A DNA stretch of 64,000 nucleotides. It comes from Rhodoblastus sp963736175. Lineage in GTDB: Bacteria > Pseudomonadota > Alphaproteobacteria > Rhizobiales > Beijerinckiaceae. A program made the translations under genes and the position numbers. The notes under the pieces were generated by a model. That model saw only the letters and a program-made list of their open reading frames with translations, was not told where the DNA came from and did not search any database. Where the stretch lies: assembly GCA_963736175.1 (NCBI GenBank), contig CAVTNU010000002.1, forward strand, positions 434,001 to 498,000, written 5' to 3'. Shown piece after piece: positions 9,315 to 17,420 of the stretch (positions within the stretch are counted from its first letter, which is position 1; every line of letters starts with the position of its first letter).

Positions 9315-9341
9315 GCGGAAATTCGGATGCCGAATTTCCGC
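9315..9341. repeat. Perfect 12-bp inverted repeat with 3-nt loop in the fad cluster
   Basis: GCGGAAATTCGG at 9315-9326 pairs perfectly with CCGAATTTCCGC at 9330-9341 around the loop ATG. It lies in the 118-bp gap between the stop of the acyl-CoA dehydrogenase and the start of the thiolase, both read on the minus strand. There is no T-tract directly after the stem, so it is more likely an operator, an mRNA processing hairpin or a dispersed palindrome than a simple terminator. Confidence 0.6.
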
Positions 9342-9358
9342 GAAATTCCGCGTCCTCA

Positions 9359-11146
9359 TCAAAATGCGTCGGCCTCCAGGCTCATCATCGTGTCGGCGCC
9401 GGCGGTTATGCGGGCGAGCCGCAGACCGGATTCAGGAATGACGCGCTCCATGTAGAATCGCGCCGAAATCAGCTTGGCTTCCATCGTCTTGCCGCGCGGA
9501 CCGGCGACCAGCGGCGCGGCCGCCTTGGCGATCATAGCCCACATGTAGCCGAGCGCCACCAGGCCGAAGAGATGCATATAGTCGCCGGACGCCGCGCCGG
9601 CGTTGTCGGGCTTGGCGAGCGCGTTCTGCATCAGCCACATGGTGGCCTGCTGCAAATGGCCAAGGCTGCTTTTCAATGGCGCCAGCGCGAATTTCAGCGT
9701 CTCGTCGCCTTCGTTCTCTTTCAGGAAGGCGTTGACCTCGGCGAAGAACGCCATCACGGCGCGCCCGCCGTTGGCCGGCAATTTGCGGCCGACCAGATCG
9801 AGCGCCTGAATGCCGTTGGCGCCTTCATAGATCATGGCGATGCGCGCATCGCGCACGAACTGCTCCATGCCCCATTCGGCTATGTAGCCGTGGCCGCCGA
9901 ACACCTGCTGCGCCTTGACGGCGTTGTCGAAACCCTTGTCGGTCAGGACGCCCTTGAGCACCGGCGTCAGCAGGCTGAGCAGGTCCTCCGCCGCCTGTCT
10001 TTGCGCGGCGTCGTCGCTGCGGTTGGCGATGTCGCTTTTCAACGCGGACCACAGCGCGAAAGCGCGCGCCGCCTCGTTGAACGTCTTGATCTCGAGCAGG
10101 TTCTTGCGAATGTCGGGATGGACGATAATCGGATCGGCGGCTTTTTGCGGGGCCTTCGCGCCCGACAGGGAGCGGCCCTGCAAACGGTCCTTGGCGTAAG
10201 CCAGCGCGTTCTGATAGGCGACTTCCGATTGCGCGAGACCCTGCAGCGCGACGCCGAGCCGCGCTTCGTTCATCATCACGAACATGGCGGCGAGCCCTCT
10301 GTTTTCCTCGCCGATCAGCCAGCCTTGCGCTTCGTCGTAATTGAGGACGCAGGTCGAATTGGCGTGAATGCCCATCTTGTGTTCGATCGAACCGCAGACA
10401 ACGCCGTTGCGCGCGCCGGTCGAGCCGTCCGCGTTGACGAGGAATTTGGGAACGATGAACAGCGAAATGCCCTTCACGCCCGCTGGCGCGCCTTCGATGC
10501 GGGCCAGAACGAGATGGACGATGTTTTCGGCCAGATCGTGTTCGCCGGCCGAAATGAAGATCTTCTGGCCGGTAATGGCGTAGGAGCCGTCCTCCCGCTT
10601 GACCGCCTTGGTCTTGAGCAGGCCGAGATCGGTGCCGCAATGCGGCTCGGTCAGGTTCATCGTGCCGGTCCAGCGACCCTCGATCATCTTGGGCGCATAG
10701 GTCTGTTTCTGAGCCTGCGAGCCATGTGCGAGAATGGCGGCGATGGCGCCGGCGGTCAGGCCGGGATACATGGTGAAGGCCATGTTGGCGGAGGCGAAGA
10801 ACTCGGCGACGGCGGCGGCGAGCGTGTAGGGCAGGCCCTGGCCGCCGAATTCGGGATCGAAGGCAAGGCCGATCCAGCCGCCTTCCGCATAGGCCTTGAA
10901 GGCTTGTTTGAAGCCCTTGGGCGTGGTCACCGAGCCATCGGCGTGGCGGGCGCACCCTTCCTGATCGCCGGGCAGATTGAGCGGCGCCAGCTCCTCTTCG
11001 GCGAGTTTGCCGGCTTCGTTCAAGATAGCCTCGACCACATCGGGCGGAACGTCGGCGAAGCCGGCAAGATTATTGTATTTTTCGAAATGCAGCACATCGT
11101 TGAGCAAAAACAGGACGTCTTCGACAGGGGCTTGATAGCTTGGCAT
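9359..11146 (-). CDS. Acyl-CoA dehydrogenase (large, C-terminally extended type)
   Basis: This 595-residue flavoprotein carries out alpha,beta-dehydrogenation of acyl-CoA, the first beta-oxidation step. It is longer than classical 380-residue enzymes and belongs to the roughly 600-residue group with an extra C-terminal domain that also includes DmdC-type enzymes. Visible motifs are FGGQGLPYTLAAAVAEF (N-terminal helical domain), MNLTEPHCGTDLG and ITGQKIFISAGEHD (FAD/substrate region), and MIYEGANGIQALDLVGRK, which carries the predicted catalytic Glu. The ATG at 11146 begins MPSYQAPVEDVLFLL and has GGGAG 6-7 nt upstream; the longer frame to 11332 shows no coding character. Position ahead of thiolase and FadJ makes a co-expressed fatty-acid degradation cluster likely. 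Substrate chain length is unknown. Confidence 0.92.
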   Translation of the reverse strand: MPSYQAPVEDVLFLLNDVLHFEKYNNLAGFADVPPDVVEAILNEAGKLAEEELAPLNLPGDQEGCARHADGSVTTPKGFKQAFKAYAEGGWIGLAFDPEFGGQGLPYTLAAAVAEFFASANMAFTMYPGLTAGAIAAILAHGSQAQKQTYAPKMIEGRWTGTMNLTEPHCGTDLGLLKTKAVKREDGSYAITGQKIFISAGEHDLAENIVHLVLARIEGAPAGVKGISLFIVPKFLVNADGSTGARNGVVCGSIEHKMGIHANSTCVLNYDEAQGWLIGEENRGLAAMFVMMNEARLGVALQGLAQSEVAYQNALAYAKDRLQGRSLSGAKAPQKAADPIIVHPDIRKNLLEIKTFNEAARAFALWSALKSDIANRSDDAAQRQAAEDLLSLLTPVLKGVLTDKGFDNAVKAQQVFGGHGYIAEWGMEQFVRDARIAMIYEGANGIQALDLVGRKLPANGGRAVMAFFAEVNAFLKENEGDETLKFALAPLKSSLGHLQQATMWLMQNALAKPDNAGAASGDYMHLFGLVALGYMWAMIAKAAAPLVAGPRGKTMEAKLISARFYMERVIPESGLRLARITAGADTMMSLEADAF

Positions 11147-11450
11147 CGTTTTCTCCCAGCGGATCGACAGGCGCGTTCGGATTAAAACAGGGTTCGCGAA
11201 CGCGACAGGAAATTTGGCGCAACATCGGCGATATCTGCAGAGTGATCGCGTTGACGGCGTCGCGGCGTTTGCTCCAGGCCTTTGTTCCACCGCACGATCT
11301 TGTCCAAAAGTCTCGCGACGTTTTGGCGTCATGCTTTCGGGGCGCTCCGCCGTTTCGGCGTCGGCCCCGTCAATTCATTTAGTTCATATATAAACAATAA
11401 GCCGAACTTTGACAATAGGCGGCGCGCCCAAATCGGGACCGCCTTGGAAT
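11147..11450. other. Intergenic region upstream of the acyl-CoA dehydrogenase
   Basis: This 304-bp stretch holds no convincing gene. It contains a 10-bp palindrome GTTCGCGAAC (11192-11201), an AT-rich patch (11376-11400) in an otherwise GC-rich sequence, and the promoter-like pair listed separately. Regulation of the beta-oxidation genes probably acts here. Confidence 0.5.
11387..11415 (-). promoter_or_regulatory. Candidate sigma-70-type promoter for the fad cluster
   Basis: On the minus strand TTGTCA (11415-11410, five of six matches to the -35 consensus) and TATATA (11392-11387, four of six) are separated by exactly 17 nt, inside the AT-rich patch of the gap. Transcription would run leftwards into the acyl-CoA dehydrogenase gene with a leader of about 230 nt, which is long. 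The call rests on sequence match only. Confidence 0.4.
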
Positions 11451-12590
11451 TTACTGACCGGTTTTCACGCGCGTCCATTCGCGTGTGACGAGTTTCTGGG
11501 TCTTCTGATCAAAGGGCGTGACGGTGAACAGCCGCGTCAGCACGCCGGCGTCTGGATAAATCGACTTGTTGTCGGCGACCTCTTTCGCCGCCAGAGCTTT
11601 GACGCCCTGCACGCCGCTGGCGAAATTGGTCAGGTTGACATTGCGCGCGGCAATGTCCGGCCGCAACAGGAAATTGATGAAGCGATAGGCTTCCTCGACA
11701 TGCGGGGCGTCTTTCGGGATCGCCAGATTGTCGAGCGACATCAGCGTTCCTTCCTTCGGGATGACATAGTTGATCTCTACGCCGTTATTGGCTTCGCGCG
11801 CGCGGTTGCGCGCCTGATAGGCGTCGCCCGCCCAGCCGACGGCGAGGCAGATATCGCCGTTGGCGAGGGCGTTAATGTATTCCGAGGAATGGAACTTCTT
11901 CACATGCCCGCGCATGCCGGCGAGCAGGATAGCGGCCCTTTGCAGATCGGCCGGGTTTTTCGAATTGGGGTCGAGCTTGAGATAATTGAGCGCGGCGGAA
12001 AACAAATCCTCGGGACTGTCGATGATATATACGCCGCAGTCGGCCAGCTTCCTCAGCTTGTCTGGACGAAAGACGACGTCCCAGCTTTCGATCGGCGTCT
12101 CGCCTAGACGTTCTTTGACCTTCTTGACGTTGTAAGCGATCCCGCTGGTGTACCACATATAGTTGACGCCATAGCGGTTGCCGGGATCGTAGACAGCGAG
12201 CCGCGCGGCGATTTCCGGCCAGACGTTCTTCAGGTTGGGCAGCTTGCTCTTGTCGAACTCGAGCAGCACGCCGGCTTGAATCTGTCGTTGCATGAACGTC
12301 GCGGAGGGGACGACGACGTCATATCCGGTCTTGCCGGCGAGCAGTTTGGTTTCGAGAATTTCGTTTGAGTCGTAGGTGTCGTAGACGACCTTGATCCCGG
12401 TCTCACGCGTGAAGTCCTCAAGGACTTTCGGATCGATGTAATCGCTCCAGTTATAAACGTTGACGACCTTCTGCTCGCCGCTCGCCTGCGCCAGCGCGGC
12501 GGGCGGCGCAGCCGCGGCCATCGCGCCTGCGAACAAAAGACCCGCGAGGAGAGGTCGAACCTCGGCGAAGAATTTTTTTGTCGGGTTCAT
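11451..12590 (-). CDS. potF: Polyamine (spermidine/putrescine-type) ABC transporter substrate-binding protein
   Basis: This 379-residue periplasmic binding protein has a signal peptide (LLAGLLFAGAMAAAAPPAAL, cleavage near AQA at about residue 36). The mature start VVNVYNWSDYIDPKVLEDF is the hallmark of the PotD/PotF family. Further family features are YDVVVPSATFMQRQI and NYMWYTSGIAYN. Family knowledge says it delivers putrescine or spermidine to an inner-membrane ABC permease. No ATPase or permease genes lie within the window on either side, so it is either an orphan or serves a transporter elsewhere. The ATG at 12590 has GGAG 7 nt upstream. The gene downstream is separated by about 300 bp, and the aminotransferase upstream ends only 36 bp before it on the same strand. 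Confidence 0.9.
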   Translation of the reverse strand: MNPTKKFFAEVRPLLAGLLFAGAMAAAAPPAALAQASGEQKVVNVYNWSDYIDPKVLEDFTRETGIKVVYDTYDSNEILETKLLAGKTGYDVVVPSATFMQRQIQAGVLLEFDKSKLPNLKNVWPEIAARLAVYDPGNRYGVNYMWYTSGIAYNVKKVKERLGETPIESWDVVFRPDKLRKLADCGVYIIDSPEDLFSAALNYLKLDPNSKNPADLQRAAILLAGMRGHVKKFHSSEYINALANGDICLAVGWAGDAYQARNRAREANNGVEINYVIPKEGTLMSLDNLAIPKDAPHVEEAYRFINFLLRPDIAARNVNLTNFASGVQGVKALAAKEVADNKSIYPDAGVLTRLFTVTPFDQKTQKLVTREWTRVKTGQ

Positions 12591-12625
12591 GACGATCTCC
12601 AGGCGAAAATATCAACGCGAAAATT

Positions 12626-13774
12626 TCAGCCGCGCGCGGCTTGCCTCAGGCGGTCCAGCGCGGCGTCGAGCGTCGCGACATTCTTAGCGAAACAGAAACG
12701 CACGACATTTCTCACGGGCTCCTGCGCGTAAAACGCCGAAACCGGAATGGCGGCGACGCCGTATGTTTCGATCAACTTCGTGCAAAAGGCGACGTCGTCG
12801 CTTTCCCCCAGCGGGGCGATGTCGACATTGATGAAATAGGCGCCCTCGCCCGGCAGGACGGAGAAGCCGCGCTCGATCAGACCAGCAGTGAAATGATCGC
12901 GCGCCGCCTGGTAGCAGGCGCGCATGTCCAGAAAATAACGCCGATCCTTGCGAAGGCCATAGGCGACGGCGGCCTGCAGATTGGGTGGCGTCGTGAAGGT
13001 CAGGAATTGATGCGCCTTGGCCAGCGTCTTCATCAGCTCGGCCGAGGCCAGCGTCAGTCCGACTTTCCAGCCGGTCAGCGAAAATATTTTGCCGGCGGAG
13101 CCGATCTTGACGCAAAGCGCCTCCATCCCAGGAACGCTCAGCATCGAGACATGCTCGCGTCCGTCATAGACGAGGTGCTCCCAAACCTCGTCGCAAATGG
13201 CGATAACGCCGTGGCGGGCGCAGAATTTGGCTACAAGCTCGACCTGTTCGCGCTCGTAGACCCTGGCGGAAGGGTTGAGCGGATTGTTGAACACGAGCGC
13301 CTTGGTGCGCGCCGTGAAGGCCTTTGCGAGTTCATCTTCTTCGATGCGCCAGCGCGGCGGGCGCAAGGTGACGAATTTCGGCACGCCGCCGGCGCGCAAC
13401 ACCAGCGGCAGATAGGCGTCGTACATGGGCTGGAACAGGATCACTTCGTCGCCGGGCTCGATCGTCGCCAGCAACGCGCCGGCGATCGCTTCCGTGGCGC
13501 CCGAGGTGACCAGCGTCTGCGTCAACGGATCGACTTTGATCCCTTGATGTTCGGCGTAATGGTCGGCCATCGCCTGCCGCAATTCCGGCACGCCCATCAT
13601 CGAGGGATATTGATTGTCGCCCTCGATCGTCGCCTGGGCGGCTTTCTCGCGCACGTCGAGCGGCCCTTTGTCGTCGGGAAAACCCTGACCCAGATTGATC
13701 GCGCCCTTTTGTCGGGCGAGCCCCGACATGACCTCAAAAATCGTCGTCGGAAGATTGGCGAAGATCTTGTTCAT
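12626..13774 (-). CDS. Class I/II aminotransferase, methionine/kynurenine aminotransferase-like
   Basis: This 382-residue PLP enzyme starts MNKIFANLPTTIFEVMSGLA and shows INLGQGFPDDKGP, a signature of the YbdL/kynurenine-aminotransferase branch. PLP-site residues are visible in NPLNPSARVYERE (Asn), AICDEVWEHLVYDG (Asp and Tyr) and GSAGKIFSLTGWKVG (Schiff-base Lys). The YbdL branch prefers methionine and aromatic or histidine-like substrates, but specificity cannot be assigned here. The start at 13774 fits the family N-terminus; an in-frame ATG at 13873 would add 33 unlike residues. Its 5' side faces the divergent cobinamide kinase gene at 13867. Confidence 0.88.
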   Translation of the reverse strand: MNKIFANLPTTIFEVMSGLARQKGAINLGQGFPDDKGPLDVREKAAQATIEGDNQYPSMMGVPELRQAMADHYAEHQGIKVDPLTQTLVTSGATEAIAGALLATIEPGDEVILFQPMYDAYLPLVLRAGGVPKFVTLRPPRWRIEEDELAKAFTARTKALVFNNPLNPSARVYEREQVELVAKFCARHGVIAICDEVWEHLVYDGREHVSMLSVPGMEALCVKIGSAGKIFSLTGWKVGLTLASAELMKTLAKAHQFLTFTTPPNLQAAVAYGLRKDRRYFLDMRACYQAARDHFTAGLIERGFSVLPGEGAYFINVDIAPLGESDDVAFCTKLIETYGVAAIPVSAFYAQEPVRNVVRFCFAKNVATLDAALDRLRQAARG

Positions 13775-13866
13775 GCCGCCGGTCCATACGTTTTCATGGA
13801 ACGGAGGGCGTCGGGCGTGTAAGAGATGGCTCCAGTCAATGGCGACCCCGTTCCGGCAAGAATTCC

Positions 13867-14424
13867 GTGGCAAAACCCTATCCGAAAAACCTGCCCTTTC
13901 ACAACCTGTTGACGCTCGGCGGCGCGCGCTCCGGCAAAAGCGCCTTTGCCCGGCGATGCGCGGAAAACAGCGGTCTGGAGCCGGTCTTCATCGCCACCGC
14001 CGCGGCGGGTGACGATGAAATGGCCGCGCGGATCGCCCGCCACCGCCTCGAGCGCGGCTCAAGATGGCGCACGGTTGAAGAACAGCGCGATCTGTGCGGC
14101 GCGCTCGCGGCCAACGCCGATGAAGAACGGATTATGCTGGTCGACTGCCTGACGCTCTGGCTGTCGAATCTCGCCTTCGCCGGCGCCGATCTCGACGTCG
14201 AAACGCGCCGCCTCGCGGCGGCGGTCGGCGGACTCAAGGGGCCGGCGATTTTCGTCTCCAACGAAATCGGTCTCGGGCTCGTGCCGGAAACCGCGCTCGG
14301 CCGCGCCTTCCGCGACGCCCAGGGGCGATTGAATCAGGCGATGGCGCGGGCCTGCGACCGCGTCGTCTTCATCGCCGCCGGCCTGCCGCTGACGCTGAAA
14401 CCGAACGCGGACGCGTCGTTGTGA
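13867..14424 (+). CDS. cobU: Bifunctional adenosylcobinamide kinase / adenosylcobinamide-phosphate guanylyltransferase
   Basis: This 185-residue CobU/CobP enzyme phosphorylates adenosylcobinamide and then attaches GMP in late cobalamin (B12) nucleotide-loop assembly. The P-loop LTLGGARSGKSAFARR lies near the N-terminus. The conserved VDCLTLWLSNL and the late VSNEIGLGLVPETALGRAFRD (split here as VSNEIGLGLVPE and GRAFRD) are family signatures. Translation starts at a GTG at 13867, and the Shine-Dalgarno region is weak. No other cobalamin genes are nearby, so it is a lone pathway gene, as happens when the cob pathway is scattered or when only cobinamide salvage is done. Confidence 0.92.
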   Translation: MAKPYPKNLPFHNLLTLGGARSGKSAFARRCAENSGLEPVFIATAAAGDDEMAARIARHRLERGSRWRTVEEQRDLCGALAANADEERIMLVDCLTLWLSNLAFAGADLDVETRRLAAAVGGLKGPAIFVSNEIGLGLVPETALGRAFRDAQGRLNQAMARACDRVVFIAAGLPLTLKPNADASL

Positions 14425-14430
14425 GCGCTT

Positions 14431-14922
14431 TCACTTGCGGCCGAGCAGCGGACCGACGACGGCTTCCAGCGTCTGTCCGTTGATCGGCGTCGTGTCCGGC
14501 CGCAATGTGGCGCGCACATTGCCTTGCGCGTCGATCACATAGGTCACTGGCAGGCCTCCGGGCGAGCCGAAACTGTTGACGCTCGCATCGCGCGCCATGG
14601 CGACCGGATAGGTCATACCGTTGGCCATTCGTTCGACCGCCTCACGTTCGCGCCCGACATCGGTGGACACGCCGATAATGTCAAGCCCGTGGCCATGATG
14701 GCGGCGATAAAAGGCGTTGAACACCGGAATTTCGGCGCGGCAGGGCGGACACCAGGCCGCCCAGAAATTGACGAGAACGACATGGCCGCGCTTGGCGGCG
14801 AGATTGAATGTCCCCCCGCCCAAAGTCGGCGTCACAAGCTCTTCGGCCTGGACGCAGGTGACGGCCGCGGCGAGCGCCAGCGCGCCCGCCGTCAGGATCG
14901 AAAGCCAAGATTTAGAAATCAT
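14431..14922 (-). CDS. Periplasmic TlpA-like thioredoxin
   Basis: This 163-residue exported thiol-disulfide protein has a signal peptide at residues 1 to about 26 (ending CVQAEE). A TlpA/ResA-type thioredoxin domain follows with the active-site motif WAAWCPPC (Cys58, Cys61) and the cis-Pro region GGLPVTYVIDAQG. Such proteins reduce periplasmic disulfides, often during cytochrome c or copper-site assembly. Its ATG overlaps the stop of the upstream barrel-like gene by 11 bp (14912-14922), so the two are translationally coupled. With the DUF2946 gene they form a three-gene minus-strand operon. Confidence 0.88.
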   Translation of the reverse strand: MISKSWLSILTAGALALAAAVTCVQAEELVTPTLGGGTFNLAAKRGHVVLVNFWAAWCPPCRAEIPVFNAFYRRHHGHGLDIIGVSTDVGREREAVERMANGMTYPVAMARDASVNSFGSPGGLPVTYVIDAQGNVRATLRPDTTPINGQTLEAVVGPLLGRK

Positions 14923-15958
14923 AGCCGAGTTGCACCTTGTAAAGCGGCGAGGCGACCAATTGGCCCGACGTGTTGTCCGCTACAGCCGCGGCGCCTGAAC
15001 CGGCGTTCACGCGCTGCCAGACCGGAATGTCGATTTCGGCGTAGAACTTGAATTTGCCGAAGCGAATGTCGAACGAGGGCGCGATGAAGAGGCGCTCGTA
15101 GCCGGAATCGTTATAAAGCGCGTTGGCTCCGCTGTCGTGGCCACGAATAGAGGCCAGCGCCTGGAGAAGCGGCGTGATCTTCGTAGCTGGCCCGGCCGCG
15201 CCCAAATCGTAAAGCACGCCCGCCGCCGCATCGATTTCGGCGCCGGGCTTGTAGCCTTCGACGGTCATGAAAGGCGCGGTTGCGATCGCCTTGGTGAGAT
15301 AGCCCCATTTGCCGTCGGCTGATAAATTGCCAAAGTGATAGGCGCCGATAATGAAGTCGGTCGAACCCGTGCCCGGCATGGTGTCGCGATCATAGATTCC
15401 ATTGCCGCCAGCGTAGGAATAGACCATTCCGTTGACTGTATAGGTCGGGCTCTTCCATTGGCCGGTCGGCAATTTGAGGCCAAACAGCACGCCGGTCGAA
15501 TGGTCCGGCGAAAAGCCGGAATACATGCCCATGACGCGTATGTCGCCGAGCGCGTTGAGGTTGAATTTGCCGATGTCGCCGACGTCGTCGTAGATCGTCG
15601 TGAAGGAGCGCGAGTAGAGCGGCGCCTCGACCATCACGCCCCAGTCGTGATTGATCATGTATTGCAGGCCGAACGTATAGAATGAAGTCTGGATGCGTTT
15701 ATCTGAATTGTCAGCCGCGGGCGCGAAATGCGATCCCTCGAAATTGCGGTTCTGGTCCGAGTTGGCGTAGCGGAACCAAGCCGACAATCCCGAGTCGGCG
15801 GCGTTGGGCGCTTCCGTCAGCCCACCGGCGTCGAAGACGCCGCAGCCGCAGGCGCAGGCGAGCGCTTGCGTGCTTACGGTGGACACCAGGATCGTCGAGA
15901 GGATGGCAAGAGCAGCGGCCTTTTTCGGCGCGCGCGAACAAAATCGTATGGTCGGCAT
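14912..15958 (-). CDS. Outer-membrane beta-barrel-like 'transporter' with N-terminal Cys-rich motif
   Basis: This 348-residue exported protein of uncertain function starts MPTIRFCSRAPKKAAALAIL, with a signal peptide ending near TQALA. Immediately after comes ACACGCGVFDAGGLTE, where three closely spaced cysteines stand out in an otherwise Cys-poor protein and could bind a metal such as copper. The remainder alternates short polar and aromatic stretches (WGVMVEAPLYSRSF, FIIGAYHFGNLSADGKWGY, FKFYAEIDIPVWQRV) and ends in a hydrophobic strand with C-terminal Phe (LYKVQLGYDF), the classic outer-membrane barrel terminus. The ATG at 15958 is preferred over the open frame to 16216, which lacks protein-like character. 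It sits between a DUF2946 gene and a coupled TlpA gene. Confidence 0.72.
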   Translation of the reverse strand: MPTIRFCSRAPKKAAALAILSTILVSTVSTQALACACGCGVFDAGGLTEAPNAADSGLSAWFRYANSDQNRNFEGSHFAPAADNSDKRIQTSFYTFGLQYMINHDWGVMVEAPLYSRSFTTIYDDVGDIGKFNLNALGDIRVMGMYSGFSPDHSTGVLFGLKLPTGQWKSPTYTVNGMVYSYAGGNGIYDRDTMPGTGSTDFIIGAYHFGNLSADGKWGYLTKAIATAPFMTVEGYKPGAEIDAAAGVLYDLGAAGPATKITPLLQALASIRGHDSGANALYNDSGYERLFIAPSFDIRFGKFKFYAEIDIPVWQRVNAGSGAAAVADNTSGQLVASPLYKVQLGYDF

Positions 15959-16041
15959 GGGATACTCGCATCTGATTGTCGAAGCCGCGTCGCGGCGTTT
16001 CGGCGCGCCCACGCGAATGGGCTCACGCCGACGAGAACAAT

Positions 16042-16461
16042 TCAAACGAGTATTGGCGGACCGCGCGGCGAAACGGCGAAATGCGGCGACGCCCGTGGCG
16101 CGGCCTGCGCCGCCATGATCGGCGCGCGTGGCGCGGCGAAAGCGGCGGGCAGGGCGAGCGAGGCGATCAAGGACGCGCCGGGAAGAGCGGCGCCGATGGT
16201 TTGGCACATCGGACAATCGCTGGAATCGTGCCGATGCGACGGGGTCTGGCCGTCAGAAGCCAAGCCGGCGTCGGCGACGCAAAGCACCGTCGCGCCCTCC
16301 GCCAGCCCGAGCGTTTTGCTCAATGCGGCGATAAATCCATAAGGCGCTTCCGCCGCAGCGCGCGGCGCGTAGAGGGTCAAGCCTTGCAGAACCAGGGCAA
16401 GCGCGGCAAGGCCGGCGATCCATCGCCAATCTTTCGCCCGTGTTTTGCGCGCGTGATCCAT
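16042..16461 (-). CDS. DUF2946-family protein (Cys/His-containing, one membrane anchor)
   Basis: This 139-residue protein starts MDHARKTRAKDWRWIAGLAA at an ATG with GGGAG 6 nt upstream. One N-terminal hydrophobic helix (IAGLAALALVLQGLTLYAP) is followed by a likely periplasmic region containing HRHDSSDCPMCQTIGAA. This Cys-x-x-Cys preceded by His residues is the signature of DUF2946, a family often found near copper-related envelope genes. A second hydrophobic stretch follows. It is first in the operon with the Cys-rich barrel-like protein and TlpA thioredoxin, supporting a shared role in periplasmic metal handling. That role is inferred from context only. Confidence 0.75.
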   Translation of the reverse strand: MDHARKTRAKDWRWIAGLAALALVLQGLTLYAPRAAAEAPYGFIAALSKTLGLAEGATVLCVADAGLASDGQTPSHRHDSSDCPMCQTIGAALPGASLIASLALPAAFAAPRAPIMAAQAAPRASPHFAVSPRGPPILV

Positions 16462-16544
16462 TTGCACTCCCGCGCGCAAACTAACCCGCTGCGTCCGTCC
16501 CCGGCAAGGGCGCGCCGCGCGAAAATTTGATCTTGCGCAAATAA

Positions 16545-16582
16545 CGCAAAAGAAAGCCCGCGGAACGGGGTTCCACGGGCTT
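16545..16582 (-). terminator. Rho-independent terminator of phaB
   Basis: On the minus strand just past the phaB stop, AAGCCCGTGGAAC pairs with GTTCCGCGGGCTT (one mismatch in 13) around a short C-rich loop. It is followed at once by a T-rich tail (TTTCTTTTG). Stem, loop and tail are all as expected for intrinsic termination. Confidence 0.85.
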
Positions 16583-16606
16583 GTCGTTCGACCGTTTGAG
16601 CGGCGA

Positions 16607-17332
16607 TCAGGCCATATATTGGCCGCCGTTGGCGGTCAGCGTCGAACCGGTGATGAAGCCGGCGTCATCGGCGGCGAGGAACACCACGGCGCGGGCGATT
16701 TCTTCAGGCTCGCCGAGGCGACCGACCGGGATATGCGGCAGGATCGCCTTTTCGATGACCGCCGGATCAATGGCCTTGACCATATCGGTGGCGATATAGC
16801 CGGGACAGATGGCGTTGACGGTGATGCCGGCTTTGGCGCCTTCCTGGGCGAGCGCCTTGACGAAGCCGAGATCGCCCGCCTTGGCGGCGGAGTAATTGAC
16901 CTGACCCATCTGGCCTTTCTGGCCGTTGATCGAGGAAATGCAGATCACGCGGCCGAATTTGCGCGCGCGCATGCCTTCCCAGAGCGGGCGGGTCATGTTG
17001 AACAGCGAGTTCAGATTGGTGTTGATGACCGCGTACCACTGGTCCTTGGTCATCTTGTGGAACATGCCGTCCTTGGTGATGCCGGCGTTGTTGACGAGAA
17101 CGTCCACTGGACCCAGATCCGCCTCGACCTTGGCTAGGCCGGCGGCGCAAGCGTCGAAATCGGAGACGTCCCATTTGTAGACGGAGATTCCGGTTTCGGC
17201 GTGGAACGCCTTCGCGGCTTCGTCATTGCCGGCGTAGCTCGCCGCAACCATATAGCCGGCCGCTTTCAGAGCCTTGGAAATCGCCGCGCCAATGCCGCGC
17301 GTGCCGCCGGTGACCACTGCAACTCTCGCCAT
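16607..17332 (-). CDS. phaB: Acetoacetyl-CoA reductase (NADPH), PHB synthesis
   Basis: This 241-residue short-chain dehydrogenase reduces acetoacetyl-CoA to (R)-3-hydroxybutyryl-CoA, the second step of polyhydroxybutyrate synthesis. It has the nucleotide-binding motif VTGGTRGIGAAIS, the NNAG motif at about 81-84, and catalytic Ser134 (ISSINGQKGQMGQ), Tyr147 and Lys151 (YSAAK). The QKGQMGQVNYSAAKAGD stretch is characteristic of PhaB. The ATG at 17332 has an excellent GGAGG 5 nt upstream. It lies 128 bp downstream of phaA, separated by a tandem repeat and a strong hairpin, and ends in an intrinsic terminator. PHA synthase (phaC) is not in the window. Confidence 0.96.
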   Translation of the reverse strand: MARVAVVTGGTRGIGAAISKALKAAGYMVAASYAGNDEAAKAFHAETGISVYKWDVSDFDACAAGLAKVEADLGPVDVLVNNAGITKDGMFHKMTKDQWYAVINTNLNSLFNMTRPLWEGMRARKFGRVICISSINGQKGQMGQVNYSAAKAGDLGFVKALAQEGAKAGITVNAICPGYIATDMVKAIDPAVIEKAILPHIPVGRLGEPEEIARAVVFLAADDAGFITGSTLTANGGQYMA

Positions 17333-17386
17333 TTTGTCCTCCAAAAAATCTTCTTCCGGGAGAAAGATATTCGTCCCGCTGGCTTT

Positions 17387-17420
17387 TCTTCGTTGTTTAC
17401 ATGTCTTCGTTGTTCACGTG
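17387..17420. repeat. Two tandem 17-bp direct repeats between phaA and phaB
   Basis: TCTTCGTTGTTTACATG at 17387-17403 is followed directly by TCTTCGTTGTTCACGTG at 17404-17420. The copies differ at two positions, both transitions. The second copy ends where the phaA-phaB intercistronic hairpin begins. It may be a replication-slippage duplication or a paired protein-binding site. Confidence 0.7.

Noticed and set aside
9260..11185. A 641-codon open frame antisense to the acyl-CoA dehydrogenase
   Set aside because: Long only because high-GC third positions avoid stops on the complement; no protein-like motifs and no ribosome-binding site.
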